Made by a program: the position numbers and the translations under genes. 64,000 nucleotides of DNA from Oscillospiraceae bacterium (lineage in GTDB: Bacteria > Bacillota > Clostridia > Oscillospirales > Oscillospiraceae). Positions 54,118 to 62,046 of this stretch are shown piece after piece. The DNA is taken from the NCBI GenBank assembly GCA_017448455.1, contig JAFSLL010000150.1, positions 1 to 64,000 of the forward strand, in the 5' to 3' direction. Within the stretch, counting starts at the first letter, position 1; the number at the start of each line of letters is the position of its first letter. The notes beneath the pieces are model-generated. The model searched no databases, was not told the origin of the DNA, and saw only the letters and a program-made list of their open reading frames with translations.

Positions 54118-55824
54118 ATGAAAGAGTTTAAAGGCAGAGTTGCTCTGATTACCGGCGGCGCCAACGGTTTTGGCAAGGCGTTCGCCATTGAGGCAGCCAA
54201 AAGAGAAATGAAAATCGCCCTTGTCGACATTGACGAAGACGACCTGTGCGGCACCACCGCGGTCCTGAAAAATCTCGGTGCCGAGGTTCTGACCATTCCC
54301 GCGGACGTCTCGCTCTGTGACGATGTCAAAATGAGCGTGGCAAAGACAATGGAGAAGTTTGGGCAGATTGACGTTCTTTTCTGCAACGCAGGCATTGCGC
54401 CGTCCGGAGACATCTTCAATCTGCCTCCACGGGACTGGGAATGGACTGCCTGGACGAATCTGATCAGCCACGGTTACTATTACCGGGAGGTCCTGCCTAT
54501 CATGGTCGAGCAGGGGACTCCCTGCCACATTATCGCAACCGCATCTATTGCGGGCATTCTCCATGGCATTGGCAATAACCCCGGCTACTCCGCCACAAAA
54601 CACGGTGCAGTCGGCCTCGCGGAAGATATCCGCACACTCTGCCGAATCAACAATTATGACATCGGCATTTCCGTCTTCTGTCCCGGCTATATTCAGACAG
54701 ACCTTCATCACTGTGAACGCCATCGCCCCGCTCGCTTTTCCTGTCCGGAGGACCCCTACTACAAGTCCCAGCACTACATTGACGCTGTGCGCCGCGTGAA
54801 TGTCAACATCTCCACCGGCACGCCCATCGATCCCGTCGGTGCCTACCTCTTCAAGGCAATTGAGGACAAACAAATGTACATTCTGCCGCACAACAAGTTC
54901 CTGCCGTACATCGAGGCGCGCCACCGCGGCATTGAGAAAGACGCCGCGCTTCCGGACGGAGGTGAGGGCAATTCCGAGCGGGACTTTAAGGACCAGGTCG
55001 CACTGATCACCGGCGCTGCAAGCGGATTCGGCTATGAATTTGCCAAAGAAGCAGCCTCCCGCGGGATGAAACTGTCCTTAGTGGACATCGATGGCGAGCG
55101 GCTGGAGAAGGTCAGAGCTGAGTTTGATTCCGCCGGCGTTCTCTGTGTTGCCTTTCACGGCGACGTCTCGATCTACGAGGATGTGGTAAAGAGCGTCAGA
55201 TTCACCATGGACACCTACGGTCAGATCGACGTGCTTTTCAACAACGCGGGCGTCGCAGTTGTCGGCGATGCCATGCACGTACCGCAGAATGACTGGGAGT
55301 GGGCGATCAGCGTCAACCTGCTCGGCCAGGCATACTACTACAGAGAAGTGCTCCCCATCATGGTCAGGCAGGGGACACCCGCCAACATTGTCAGCACATC
55401 CTCTGTCGCAGGCATTCTCCCGGGCTTCGCCAAAGTGCCCACTTACACTGCGTCAAAGCATGCGGCGGTTGGTCTCGGGGAGTCCGTCATCGCCAGACTG
55501 CGCGACATGGGTGTCACCAACATCAAAGTATCCATGTTCTGCCCGGGCTTTATCCAGACGGATCTCCACCACTCCGAGGACCATCGTCCGGAACGCTTCG
55601 CCGATCCGGGGAACCCATACTACCAGTCTGAGTACTATAAGGCACGCCGTGCCGGTCTGGACTTCCTGATTACCTCTGGCACCCCTATTGACCCCGTTGG
55701 CAAGCGCCTGTTTAAGGCCATGGAAGAAGGCCAGAAGTACATCCTCACCCACGAAAAGCATGCCGGCCAGATCAAGGCGCGTCACCAGGAAATCGAGGAC
55801 GATGCCAAAAAAGTCATCTGCTGA
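54118..55824 (+). CDS. Tandem short-chain dehydrogenase (SDR-SDR fusion)
   Basis: A 568-residue protein made of two full SDR domains. Domain 1 (residues 1-285): TGGANGFG, CNAG (90-93 region), Ser143, Tyr157 and Lys161. Domain 2 (288-568): TGAASGFG, NNAG, Ser428, Tyr442 and Lys446. Both keep the Ser-Tyr-Lys set, so both may be active; domain 1 has CNAG in place of NNAG. The halves share long aligned blocks such as WEW, YYYREVLPIMV, PG(Y/F)IQTDLHH and TPIDPVG, so it arose by duplication. SDRs oxidise or reduce hydroxyl/keto groups with NAD(P). 38 bases after the flavoenzyme gene. Confidence 0.92.
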   Translation: MKEFKGRVALITGGANGFGKAFAIEAAKREMKIALVDIDEDDLCGTTAVLKNLGAEVLTIPADVSLCDDVKMSVAKTMEKFGQIDVLFCNAGIAPSGDIFNLPPRDWEWTAWTNLISHGYYYREVLPIMVEQGTPCHIIATASIAGILHGIGNNPGYSATKHGAVGLAEDIRTLCRINNYDIGISVFCPGYIQTDLHHCERHRPARFSCPEDPYYKSQHYIDAVRRVNVNISTGTPIDPVGAYLFKAIEDKQMYILPHNKFLPYIEARHRGIEKDAALPDGGEGNSERDFKDQVALITGAASGFGYEFAKEAASRGMKLSLVDIDGERLEKVRAEFDSAGVLCVAFHGDVSIYEDVVKSVRFTMDTYGQIDVLFNNAGVAVVGDAMHVPQNDWEWAISVNLLGQAYYYREVLPIMVRQGTPANIVSTSSVAGILPGFAKVPTYTASKHAAVGLGESVIARLRDMGVTNIKVSMFCPGFIQTDLHHSEDHRPERFADPGNPYYQSEYYKARRAGLDFLITSGTPIDPVGKRLFKAMEEGQKYILTHEKHAGQIKARHQEIEDDAKKVIC

Positions 55825-55875
55825 TCTGCAAACCGGATAATACGGTTTTCTGTGGCGGAAAAGGTACACCAATCA

Positions 55876-55904
55876 ACACCCCCCTGCCGATAGCAGGGGG
55901 GTGT
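55876..55904. terminator. Terminator between convergent genes
   Basis: ACACCCCCCTGC and GCAGGGGGGTGT, perfect 12-base arms with a five-base loop, followed by CCTGTTTC. Confidence 0.85.
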
Positions 55905-55926
55905 CCTGTTTCTGATGATTTACATT

Positions 55927-57273
55927 TTACGCAATGTGGCCTTTGGCCCGGATGACATCAATGACGGAATCCACGTACTTCTCGCAGAGCTCGTTCGTCT
56001 CCGCCTCGACCATCACGCGGATCACCGGCTCGGTGCCCGATTCGCGGACCAGGATGCGTCCGGTGTCGCCCAGCGCGTCCGCGACCTTCTTCACCGCCGC
56101 CTGCACATCCGGGTCGTTCTGTGCCGCCGGCTTGGAGGTGACGCGCACGTTCTTCAGCACCTGCGGATAGAAGACGACCGGCGCGGCGAGCACGCTCATC
56201 GGCTTCTCCTTGGCGAGCATGACCTCCATCAGCTTCAGCGAGGTCAGGATGCCGTCGCCGGTGGTGGCATACTTGGTAAAGATCGTATGGCCGGACTGCT
56301 CGCCGCCTAGGCGGTGGCCGTTCTGCACCATGTTCTCATACACATACTTGTCGCCGACCTTGGTCTTCTCGTACTCGATGCCGACCTTGTCCAGCGCCTT
56401 GTACAGGCCGAAGTTCGACATGACGGTCGTCACGACCTTGTTGTTCAGAAGCTTGCCGCGCTCCTTCATATACAGACCGTAGATGTACAGGGTGTGGTCG
56501 CCGGTGACGATGTTCCCCTTCTCATCCACGCAGAGGCAGCGGTCGGCGTCCCCGTCGTAGGCAAAGCCGATATCCAGGCGGTTCTCCACGACGAACTTCT
56601 GCAGATGCTCAATATGCGTCGAGCCGCAGTCGGTGTTGATGTTGAAGCCGTCCGGCTCCGCGTTCATCACATAGGTCTTGGCGCCGAGCGCGTCAAATAC
56701 GGCCTTTGCGATGCTCCAGGCGGCGCCGTTGGCAACGTCCAGCCCGACCTTGACATCCTTGAAGCTGTACTTGGAGAGGCTGATCAGGTAGCCGATATAG
56801 CGGTTGCGTCCGGCCACATAGTCCACCGTCCGGCCGATCTTCTCCCGCGTGGCAACGGGGATCTCAATCTTGCCGTCGATGTAGTCCTCGATGAGCAGCA
56901 GCGTCTCCTCGTCCATCTTCTCGCCGTTGTTGTTGACGATCTTGATGCCGTTGTCATAGTAGGGGTTGTGGGAGGCGGAGATCATGATGCCGCAGTCGAA
57001 GTCGTCCACCCGCGCGATGTAGGAGACCGAGGGGGTGGTGGTGACGTGCATGATATAGGCGTCCGCGCCGCTGGCGACCAAGCCGGCGCAGAGCGCGTAT
57101 TCAAACATGTAGGAGGAGCGCCGCGTGTCCTTGCCGATGACCACCTTGGCCTTCTTGTCCAGCCTCGCGCCGTAATACCAGCCGAGATAGCGGCCGATCT
57201 TGATCGCGTGGTCGAAGGTCAGGTCCTTGTTGGCTTCGCCGCGGAAGCCGTCCGTTCCGAAATACTTGCCCAT
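55927..57273 (-). CDS. glmM: Phosphoglucosamine mutase
   Basis: A 448-residue enzyme of normal GlmM length. FGTDGFRG at the start, active-site Ser101 in ISASHNP, metal loop DGDADR (near residue 240), sugar loop EQSGH and phosphate loop RESGTEPVIRVM. It converts glucosamine-6-phosphate to glucosamine-1-phosphate for UDP-GlcNAc and peptidoglycan. The gene stands alone (the SDR gene is convergent), with a 220-base leader holding a glmS-type ribozyme. AAAAGGAG precedes the ATG. Confidence 0.95.
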   Translation of the reverse strand: MGKYFGTDGFRGEANKDLTFDHAIKIGRYLGWYYGARLDKKAKVVIGKDTRRSSYMFEYALCAGLVASGADAYIMHVTTTPSVSYIARVDDFDCGIMISASHNPYYDNGIKIVNNNGEKMDEETLLLIEDYIDGKIEIPVATREKIGRTVDYVAGRNRYIGYLISLSKYSFKDVKVGLDVANGAAWSIAKAVFDALGAKTYVMNAEPDGFNINTDCGSTHIEHLQKFVVENRLDIGFAYDGDADRCLCVDEKGNIVTGDHTLYIYGLYMKERGKLLNNKVVTTVMSNFGLYKALDKVGIEYEKTKVGDKYVYENMVQNGHRLGGEQSGHTIFTKYATTGDGILTSLKLMEVMLAKEKPMSVLAAPVVFYPQVLKNVRVTSKPAAQNDPDVQAAVKKVADALGDTGRILVRESGTEPVIRVMVEAETNELCEKYVDSVIDVIRAKGHIA

Positions 57274-57294
57274 TTATTGTGAATACTCCTTTTT

Positions 57295-57449
57295 CCGATT
57301 TCTTACTGCCGCCGTGCCGGGAAAGCCTCTGTTACGGTTTTCATTCCGCTTTTTGCTCTCTCCCTGACGGCCCACGGCAGACCGTGGCAGCATCCGCCGA
57401 GTCTTTCGACAACTGCCAGTCCTCGTCACCCTTCTCAGGGCCCGGCGCT
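57295..57449 (-). ncRNA. glmS ribozyme riboswitch in the glmM leader
   Basis: On the minus strand the leader contains, in order, the ribozyme elements AGCGCC (57449-57444), GACGAGG, TTGTCGAAA..TCGGCGGATGC and ACCGTAACAGAGG, with GC-rich P2/P3/P4-like helices between them. The order and spacing match the glmS self-cleaving ribozyme; cleavage is predicted between A57449 and G57448. It senses glucosamine-6-phosphate. The family usually controls glmS; here the gene that follows is glmM. The 3' limit is approximate. Confidence 0.88.
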
Positions 57450-57495
57450 AACAGCCCCTCATCTCTCCCTCCGGAGCGGCTGTTTTACTTCCGCT

Positions 57496-57524
57496 ATTAT
57501 AGTCGAGAACGGGGTACTTCGCAA
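57496..57524 (-). promoter_or_regulatory. Promoter of glmM
   Basis: Minus-strand TTGCGA (57519-57524), a 17-base spacer and TATAAT (57496-57501), 46 bases upstream of the ribozyme cleavage site. Confidence 0.8.
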
Positions 57525-57559
57525 GGGTTTCTTTGTCTCACCGCACCCGCGCGGGACCG

Positions 57560-58930
57560 TCAGGCAGACAGGCGGATCCGCCGCTTCCGCTGGGTCAGGA
57601 AGAAGTAGGAGAGCTCAATGACGCTGCAGCAGAGCCAGCCGACCGGGTAGCCGAATCCGACCAGCTTCGCCGTGTTCCGGACAAAGCGCGTGATCACATA
57701 GAGATAGACCTGCCGCACGCCGACAAAGGTGGCCAGCATGATGACCATCGGCGCGCGGGAGTCACCTCGTCCGCGCAGGGCGCCGGCCAGCACATGGTTA
57801 ATGCAGTTGCAGAGCAGGAAGAACACATTGGTCCGGATAAACAGCACGCCGTAGCGGATCACTTCCGCGTCCGGAGAGAAGAGCCGGACCGCGTCCGGGG
57901 CGAAGAGCCAGAGCAGCGCCGCGATGACCGCGGTGACGGCCGCGGAGAGGGCGACAGCCCAAAGCGTCCCTTGATCCGCGCGCTTCTCCTTCCCCGCGCC
58001 GATGTTCTGGCTGACGAAGGTGGTGGCGGACATCGCCATGCTCTGCATCGGCAGGAAGATGAAGCTGTCCAGCTTGTTGTAGCTGCTCCAGCCCGCCATG
58101 CAGTCCGAACCGAAGAAGTTGATGTACGACTGCACAAAAATGTTGGAAAAGGCCGTGATCACCGACTGGATCGCGGCGGGCAGCCCCACCGCGACAATAT
58201 TCCGCAGAATCGGACCATCCACCTGCATCTCCCGCCAGCTGAAGCGGTAGACCTCCTGCGTGCGCGTCAGCAGCCGGAGAATGAGCACGGCCGAAACCAG
58301 CTGCGAGAGGATCGTCGCGATCGCCGCGCCGGCGATGCCGGCGTGAAGCACCAGGATGAAAAACAGGTCGAGAACAATGTTCAGGATGCTCGTCAGGATC
58401 AGAAACTGCAGCGGCCGGACGGAATCCCCGACCGCGCGCAGAATGCCGCTGCCCATGTTGTAGATTAGCAGGCCGGAAATGCCGCCGATGTAGATCCGCA
58501 GATAGACCCCGGCATCGGCAAAGACATCCTCCGGCGTCGCCATGAAGCGCAGGAGCGGGTCCACCGTCAGAATCCCGACGGCGGTGAAGACGATGCAGAG
58601 AACGAAGGCCATGGTCATCGCGGTCTCGACCGCGCGGTGCAGGTCTTCCATCTTGCCCGCGCCGAAATACTGGCCGATCACGACGCCCGCGCCGATGGAA
58701 AAGCCGGCAAAGAAAAAGACGAGGATGTTCACGATGAGCGTCGTGGACCCGATCGCGGCAAGAGCCTGCTTGCTGACATAGTTCCCGACGATGATGGAAT
58801 CCACCGTGTTATAGAGCATCTGGAAGGCGTTGCCCAGCATCAGCGGCAGCGCGAAGCCGACCAGCAGGGGAACAATCGCCCCGCCGGTCATATCCTTTGT
58901 TCGACTCTTTGCTCCCAGACGCATCCGCAT
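57560..58930 (-). CDS. MATE family efflux transporter
   Basis: A 456-residue transporter with twelve membrane helices in two halves. MTGGAIVPLLVGFALPLMLGNAFQMLYNTVDSIIVGNYV is the standard NorM/DinF-like MATE opening, with related MQSMAMSATTFVSQNIGAGK in the second half. Exports cationic drugs or metabolites in exchange for Na+ or H+. The start at 58930 has GGAAAGAGAG and sits about 25 bases after the predicted transcription start; the ATG at 59062 and that at 58948 are excluded by the promoter at 58961-58989 and by poor ribosome sites. Confidence 0.92.
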   Translation of the reverse strand: MRMRLGAKSRTKDMTGGAIVPLLVGFALPLMLGNAFQMLYNTVDSIIVGNYVSKQALAAIGSTTLIVNILVFFFAGFSIGAGVVIGQYFGAGKMEDLHRAVETAMTMAFVLCIVFTAVGILTVDPLLRFMATPEDVFADAGVYLRIYIGGISGLLIYNMGSGILRAVGDSVRPLQFLILTSILNIVLDLFFILVLHAGIAGAAIATILSQLVSAVLILRLLTRTQEVYRFSWREMQVDGPILRNIVAVGLPAAIQSVITAFSNIFVQSYINFFGSDCMAGWSSYNKLDSFIFLPMQSMAMSATTFVSQNIGAGKEKRADQGTLWAVALSAAVTAVIAALLWLFAPDAVRLFSPDAEVIRYGVLFIRTNVFFLLCNCINHVLAGALRGRGDSRAPMVIMLATFVGVRQVYLYVITRFVRNTAKLVGFGYPVGWLCCSVIELSYFFLTQRKRRIRLSA

Positions 58931-58960
58931 AGCTCTCTTTCCGTTCATCAGACTGCGCAC

Positions 58961-58989
58961 ATCATAATCGCGATTCGGCCCTGTGTCAA
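58961..58989 (-). promoter_or_regulatory. Promoter of the MATE gene
   Basis: Minus-strand TTGACA (58984-58989), a 17-base spacer and TATGAT (58961-58966). Confidence 0.85.
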
Positions 58990-59038
58990 GGCATATCCGG
59001 ATTTCCGTCTGTTCACTGACGAACACACGACTCCGGTC

Positions 59039-59068
59039 TTGCCTTTCTCCCCTGTTTTCCATTATAAT
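59039..59068 (+). promoter_or_regulatory. Promoter of nagA
   Basis: TTGCCT (59039-59044), an 18-base spacer and TATAAT (59063-59068), 35 bases before the ATG. Confidence 0.75.
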
Positions 59069-59102
59069 GAGAATCAGATAAAACCGGAAAGGGGTCTTCC
59101 CG

Positions 59103-60233
59103 ATGCTCTATACCCACGCACTGGTATTCCTGGCCGACCGGGGCTTTGTGCCGGCGTCCTTCCGCGTGGAGGACGGCGTTTACACCGAATTGCTGCCCTA
59201 TGACACCGAAGAGGCCGGCGCCGTCAGCCTCGAAGGCGCCTGCGTCATCCCGGGGCTCATCGACATCCACACGCACGGCAACTCCGGCGCGGACTTCTCC
59301 GACGGCGACTATGAAGGTCTGAAGGCCATGGCTGCCTTCCTCGCGCGCAGCGGCGTGACCGGCTTCGCCCCCGCCTCCATGACCCTGCCCTACGAGACGC
59401 TCGACCGCGCCTATGCCACGGCGCGGAAGCTCCATGACGATCCGCCGGCCGACTGCGCGCGGCTGCTCGGCATCAACATGGAAGGACCGTTCTTCTCCGA
59501 AAAAAAGAAAGGCGCGCAGAACGCGGCCTATCTCCGTGACCCGGACTTCGACGCCTTCCTCCAGCTCTATGAGCACTGCGGTGGCCTGATCCGCATCGTC
59601 GATCTTGCCCCCGAGCTCCCCGGTGCTGCGGACTTCGCGGCCAGGGCGGCGGAACTGTGCACCGTCTCCGTGGCGCACACCGACGCCGGCTATGAGCAGG
59701 CGCGGGCTGTCTATGAGGCTGGCGCGACGCACCTGACGCATCTCTACAACGCGATGCCGCCCATCCACCACCGCAAGCCCGGCGTGATCGGCGCCGCATC
59801 CGAGAACGACCGCGTCTACGCGGAGCTCATCTGCGACGGGCAGCATGTGCACCCGAGCGCGGTGCGCATGGCCTTCCGGCTCTTCCCCGGGCGGATCTGC
59901 CTGATCTCCGACGCGCTGCGCTGCTGCGGCATGCCCGACGGGGAGTATGAGCTGGGCGGACAGGCGGTCTTCCTCTCCGGCGGGATCGCGCGCCTGGCGG
60001 ACGGCACCATCGCGGGCTCGGCAGCCACCCTGTTCGACTGCCTGCGCAACGCGGTCGCCTTCGGCATCGACCGCGACGAGGCGATCTGCAGCGCCACGCT
60101 CAACCCCGCCAGACAGCTCGGCTGCGCCGACCGCTTCGGCTCAATCGCCGTCGGCAAACAGGCGGACTTCCTCGTCGTCGACGAAGCGCTGAACCTGAAA
60201 AGCGTCTACCTCAACGGCACACGTGTGGAATAA
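59103..60233 (+). CDS. nagA: N-acetylglucosamine-6-phosphate deacetylase
   Basis: A 376-residue amidohydrolase-fold enzyme. Metal motif IDIHTHGN (His56, His58), metal-binding Glu in GINMEGPF, VSVAHTDA, THLTHLYNAMPP, LICDGQHVHPSAV and the catalytic Asp in LISDALRC. It removes the acetyl group from GlcNAc-6-phosphate, giving glucosamine-6-phosphate for GlmM or glycolysis; so nagA and glmM act on the same metabolite pool. AAAGGGG precedes the ATG. Confidence 0.93.
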   Translation: MLYTHALVFLADRGFVPASFRVEDGVYTELLPYDTEEAGAVSLEGACVIPGLIDIHTHGNSGADFSDGDYEGLKAMAAFLARSGVTGFAPASMTLPYETLDRAYATARKLHDDPPADCARLLGINMEGPFFSEKKKGAQNAAYLRDPDFDAFLQLYEHCGGLIRIVDLAPELPGAADFAARAAELCTVSVAHTDAGYEQARAVYEAGATHLTHLYNAMPPIHHRKPGVIGAASENDRVYAELICDGQHVHPSAVRMAFRLFPGRICLISDALRCCGMPDGEYELGGQAVFLSGGIARLADGTIAGSAATLFDCLRNAVAFGIDRDEAICSATLNPARQLGCADRFGSIAVGKQADFLVVDEALNLKSVYLNGTRVE

Positions 60234-60247
60234 CGGTGTGTCAGGGG

Positions 60248-60311
60248 TGTGTCAGGGGGACGGTTCTCTTGACACACAGAAATGTGTCAAGAGAACCGTC
60301 CCCCTGACACA
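60248..60311. repeat. Palindromic repeat copy 1 (full 29-base inverted pair)
   Basis: Two 29-base arms from TGTGTCAGGGGGACGGTTCT to its reverse complement, separated by CAGAAA. The largest of five related copies at this end of the window; it lies directly downstream of nagA. Confidence 0.9.
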
Positions 60312-60386
60312 CATCCCGCACAATGGCCCCAGAGCGCTCATCGCCGAAAACAGAGGTATCCTGATCTTCCCGGGAGGTGTTGCGAT

Positions 60387-61676
60387 ATGCGAAGACGCTT
60401 GCCATACCTGATCCTCAGCGCGCTCCTGGCCCTCGCCGTCCTCTCGGGCTGCGGGGAGGCAGGCCCCGCGGAGGCGCCGTCCCCGTCCCCCGCCCCGTCT
60501 CCCTCGCCCGCCGCCGCGGCGCCCTCCCCGACGCCCACGCCCTTCACGGAGCCGCTGACGGAACCGGGCGGGCCGGTCTGGTTTGACGGAAAGGAACTGC
60601 CGGACGGCAGGTTCCGCAGGGACGGCACAGACTATGTGCTGCTGTCTCAGGCGGCGGAAGCGCTGGACACGGAGATAAAAATCAGCGAAGACGGGACGAC
60701 CTTCACGATGCCCTGGCGCAGGAGCGAAGTGATCCTCTCCCCCGGGCGCGGCACCGCGCTTTACCTGGACACGGAGCGCCCCCTCGAAGCCCCGCCGCTT
60801 CTCTGCAGGAACGGGGAAGACCTGCTGGTGCCGGTCCGCTCCTTCTGCGAGGCGGCGGAGATCGGCGTATACGACGACGAGGAGCTGGGAGAGCTGACCT
60901 GCACGCCCGGGACCGGAGACTGGGAGCTGAAACCGAATTACAACGTCTGTGTCATGATGTACCACGGCATCGGCTCGGCGCAGCCGGAAGCCAACCTGAT
61001 CCTGAGTCCGCACTCTCTGGAGGAGCAGTTCCGGTATCTGAACGAGCACGGCTTTACCAGCATCTGGTTTGAGGACCTCTGGCACGTGGAAGACATCGAA
61101 AAACCCATCATCCTCATCTTCGACGACGGCTGGTCCGGCTGCTACCGCTATCTCTATCCCCTCTGCGAGGAGTACCACATCAAGGCGACCGTCGCGCTGA
61201 TCACCGGTCATATCGACCGCTACGGCTCAAAACTCACGAGCGAGCAACTGGAGGAGATGCGCGAGAGTCCCTGGCTCTCCTTCTACAGTCATACGGTCAC
61301 CCACGATACCCTGAGCGAGATCCCGGACGACCGGATCGAACCGGAGCTGCGGGACTCCGAGCAGTGGATCGTGCGCTTCTTCCACCGCGAGCCGGTCACG
61401 CTGGTCTATCCCACCGGCGGGAGCACGCCCCTGGTGCAGGAGCTGACACGCCGCTATTACCGCTTCGGCGTCAAGATGACGCACCCGGACGTGATCCACC
61501 AGAAAGCCTGGACCTCCTACAACACCTCCGACGATCCCACCCTGGTCTACCGTTACTTTGTCCAGCGGCAGACCTCGCTGCAGCACTACGCCATGTGGAT
61601 CGAGTATCCCTTCAGCCCGAAAGGCACGGCAGACCCGCAGGAAGAGCCGCTGCCCCAGTCCTGGTTCTCCGGCTGA
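60387..61676 (+). CDS. Polysaccharide deacetylase lipoprotein with copper-amine-oxidase-N-like domain
   Basis: A 429-residue lipoprotein (signal ending AVLSGCGE), then a Pro/Ser/Thr-rich linker (residues about 26-60) and a copper-amine-oxidase N-like beta domain (about 65-165). The C-terminal NodB domain has VMMYHGIG, ILIFDDGWSG (catalytic and metal Asp pair), SFYSHTVTHDTL (metal His) and LVYPTGGST. Family 4 carbohydrate esterases deacetylate chitin oligomers or peptidoglycan GlcNAc outside the membrane. Being close to nagA suits an amino-sugar role. Start at 60387 by GGGAGGTG. Confidence 0.9.
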   Translation: MRRRLPYLILSALLALAVLSGCGEAGPAEAPSPSPAPSPSPAAAAPSPTPTPFTEPLTEPGGPVWFDGKELPDGRFRRDGTDYVLLSQAAEALDTEIKISEDGTTFTMPWRRSEVILSPGRGTALYLDTERPLEAPPLLCRNGEDLLVPVRSFCEAAEIGVYDDEELGELTCTPGTGDWELKPNYNVCVMMYHGIGSAQPEANLILSPHSLEEQFRYLNEHGFTSIWFEDLWHVEDIEKPIILIFDDGWSGCYRYLYPLCEEYHIKATVALITGHIDRYGSKLTSEQLEEMRESPWLSFYSHTVTHDTLSEIPDDRIEPELRDSEQWIVRFFHREPVTLVYPTGGSTPLVQELTRRYYRFGVKMTHPDVIHQKAWTSYNTSDDPTLVYRYFVQRQTSLQHYAMWIEYPFSPKGTADPQEEPLPQSWFSG

Positions 61677-61680
61677 CCAA

Positions 61681-61722
61681 TGTGTCAGTGTGTCAACAGA
61701 ACCGTCCCCTTGACACGGACAC
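61681..61722. repeat. Palindromic repeat copy 2 (degenerate)
   Basis: TGTGTCAACAGAACCGTCCC then CTTGACACGGACAC; related to copy 1 with several changes. It follows the stop of the deacetylase gene directly. Confidence 0.8.
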
Positions 61723-61943
61723 GCAACACAACAGCACAAAAAGTAATAACTCTTTCTCTGAATAGATAGATTCCTTGGCCCCGCCGGCCTTGAGGCATAT
61801 TCGTAGCAGCTCCCGCCTGTTTGAAGTGTTTGAAACCCCTCTCACGCAAGGGTTTTGAACACTTTGAACAGCTTCTCTCCATGGTTTGCCATCACTTTAC
61901 CAAAAGGGACATTTTCTCAAGTTAATACTGGACTAAAAATGTG
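61723..61943. other. Gene-free stretch with an imperfect inverted repeat
   Basis: No coding frame is supported between the deacetylase stop and the aminotransferase stop. It holds an imperfect inverted repeat at about 61819-61869 (AAGTGTTTGAAACCCCT against AGGGTTTTGAACACTT) of unknown role; the rest is unremarkable. Confidence 0.6.
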
Positions 61944-61990
61944 ACCCCGCCGGGTGCTGATCAGATCAAACACACCGGCGGGATCTTTCT
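61944..61990. terminator. Terminator-like hairpin
   Basis: CCCGCCGG and CCGGCGGG arms around a 21-base loop, followed by ATCTTTCT on the plus strand. It sits between the convergent deacetylase and aminotransferase genes. Confidence 0.7.
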
Positions 61991-61991
61991 G

Positions 61992-62046
61992 TGTGTCAGG
62001 AGAACCGTCCCCCTGACACACTGACACATGACACATGACACACTCA
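61992..62046. repeat. Palindromic repeat copy 3 with TGACACA satellites
   Basis: TGTGTCAGGAGAACCGTCCC and the mirrored end CCTGACACA (61992-62020), followed by several TGACACA units reaching into the end of the aminotransferase gene. Confidence 0.85.

Noticed and set aside
58931..59062. Longer start for the MATE transporter
   Set aside because: The consensus promoter at 58961-58989 lies in the extension, and the residues added have no membrane or family match.
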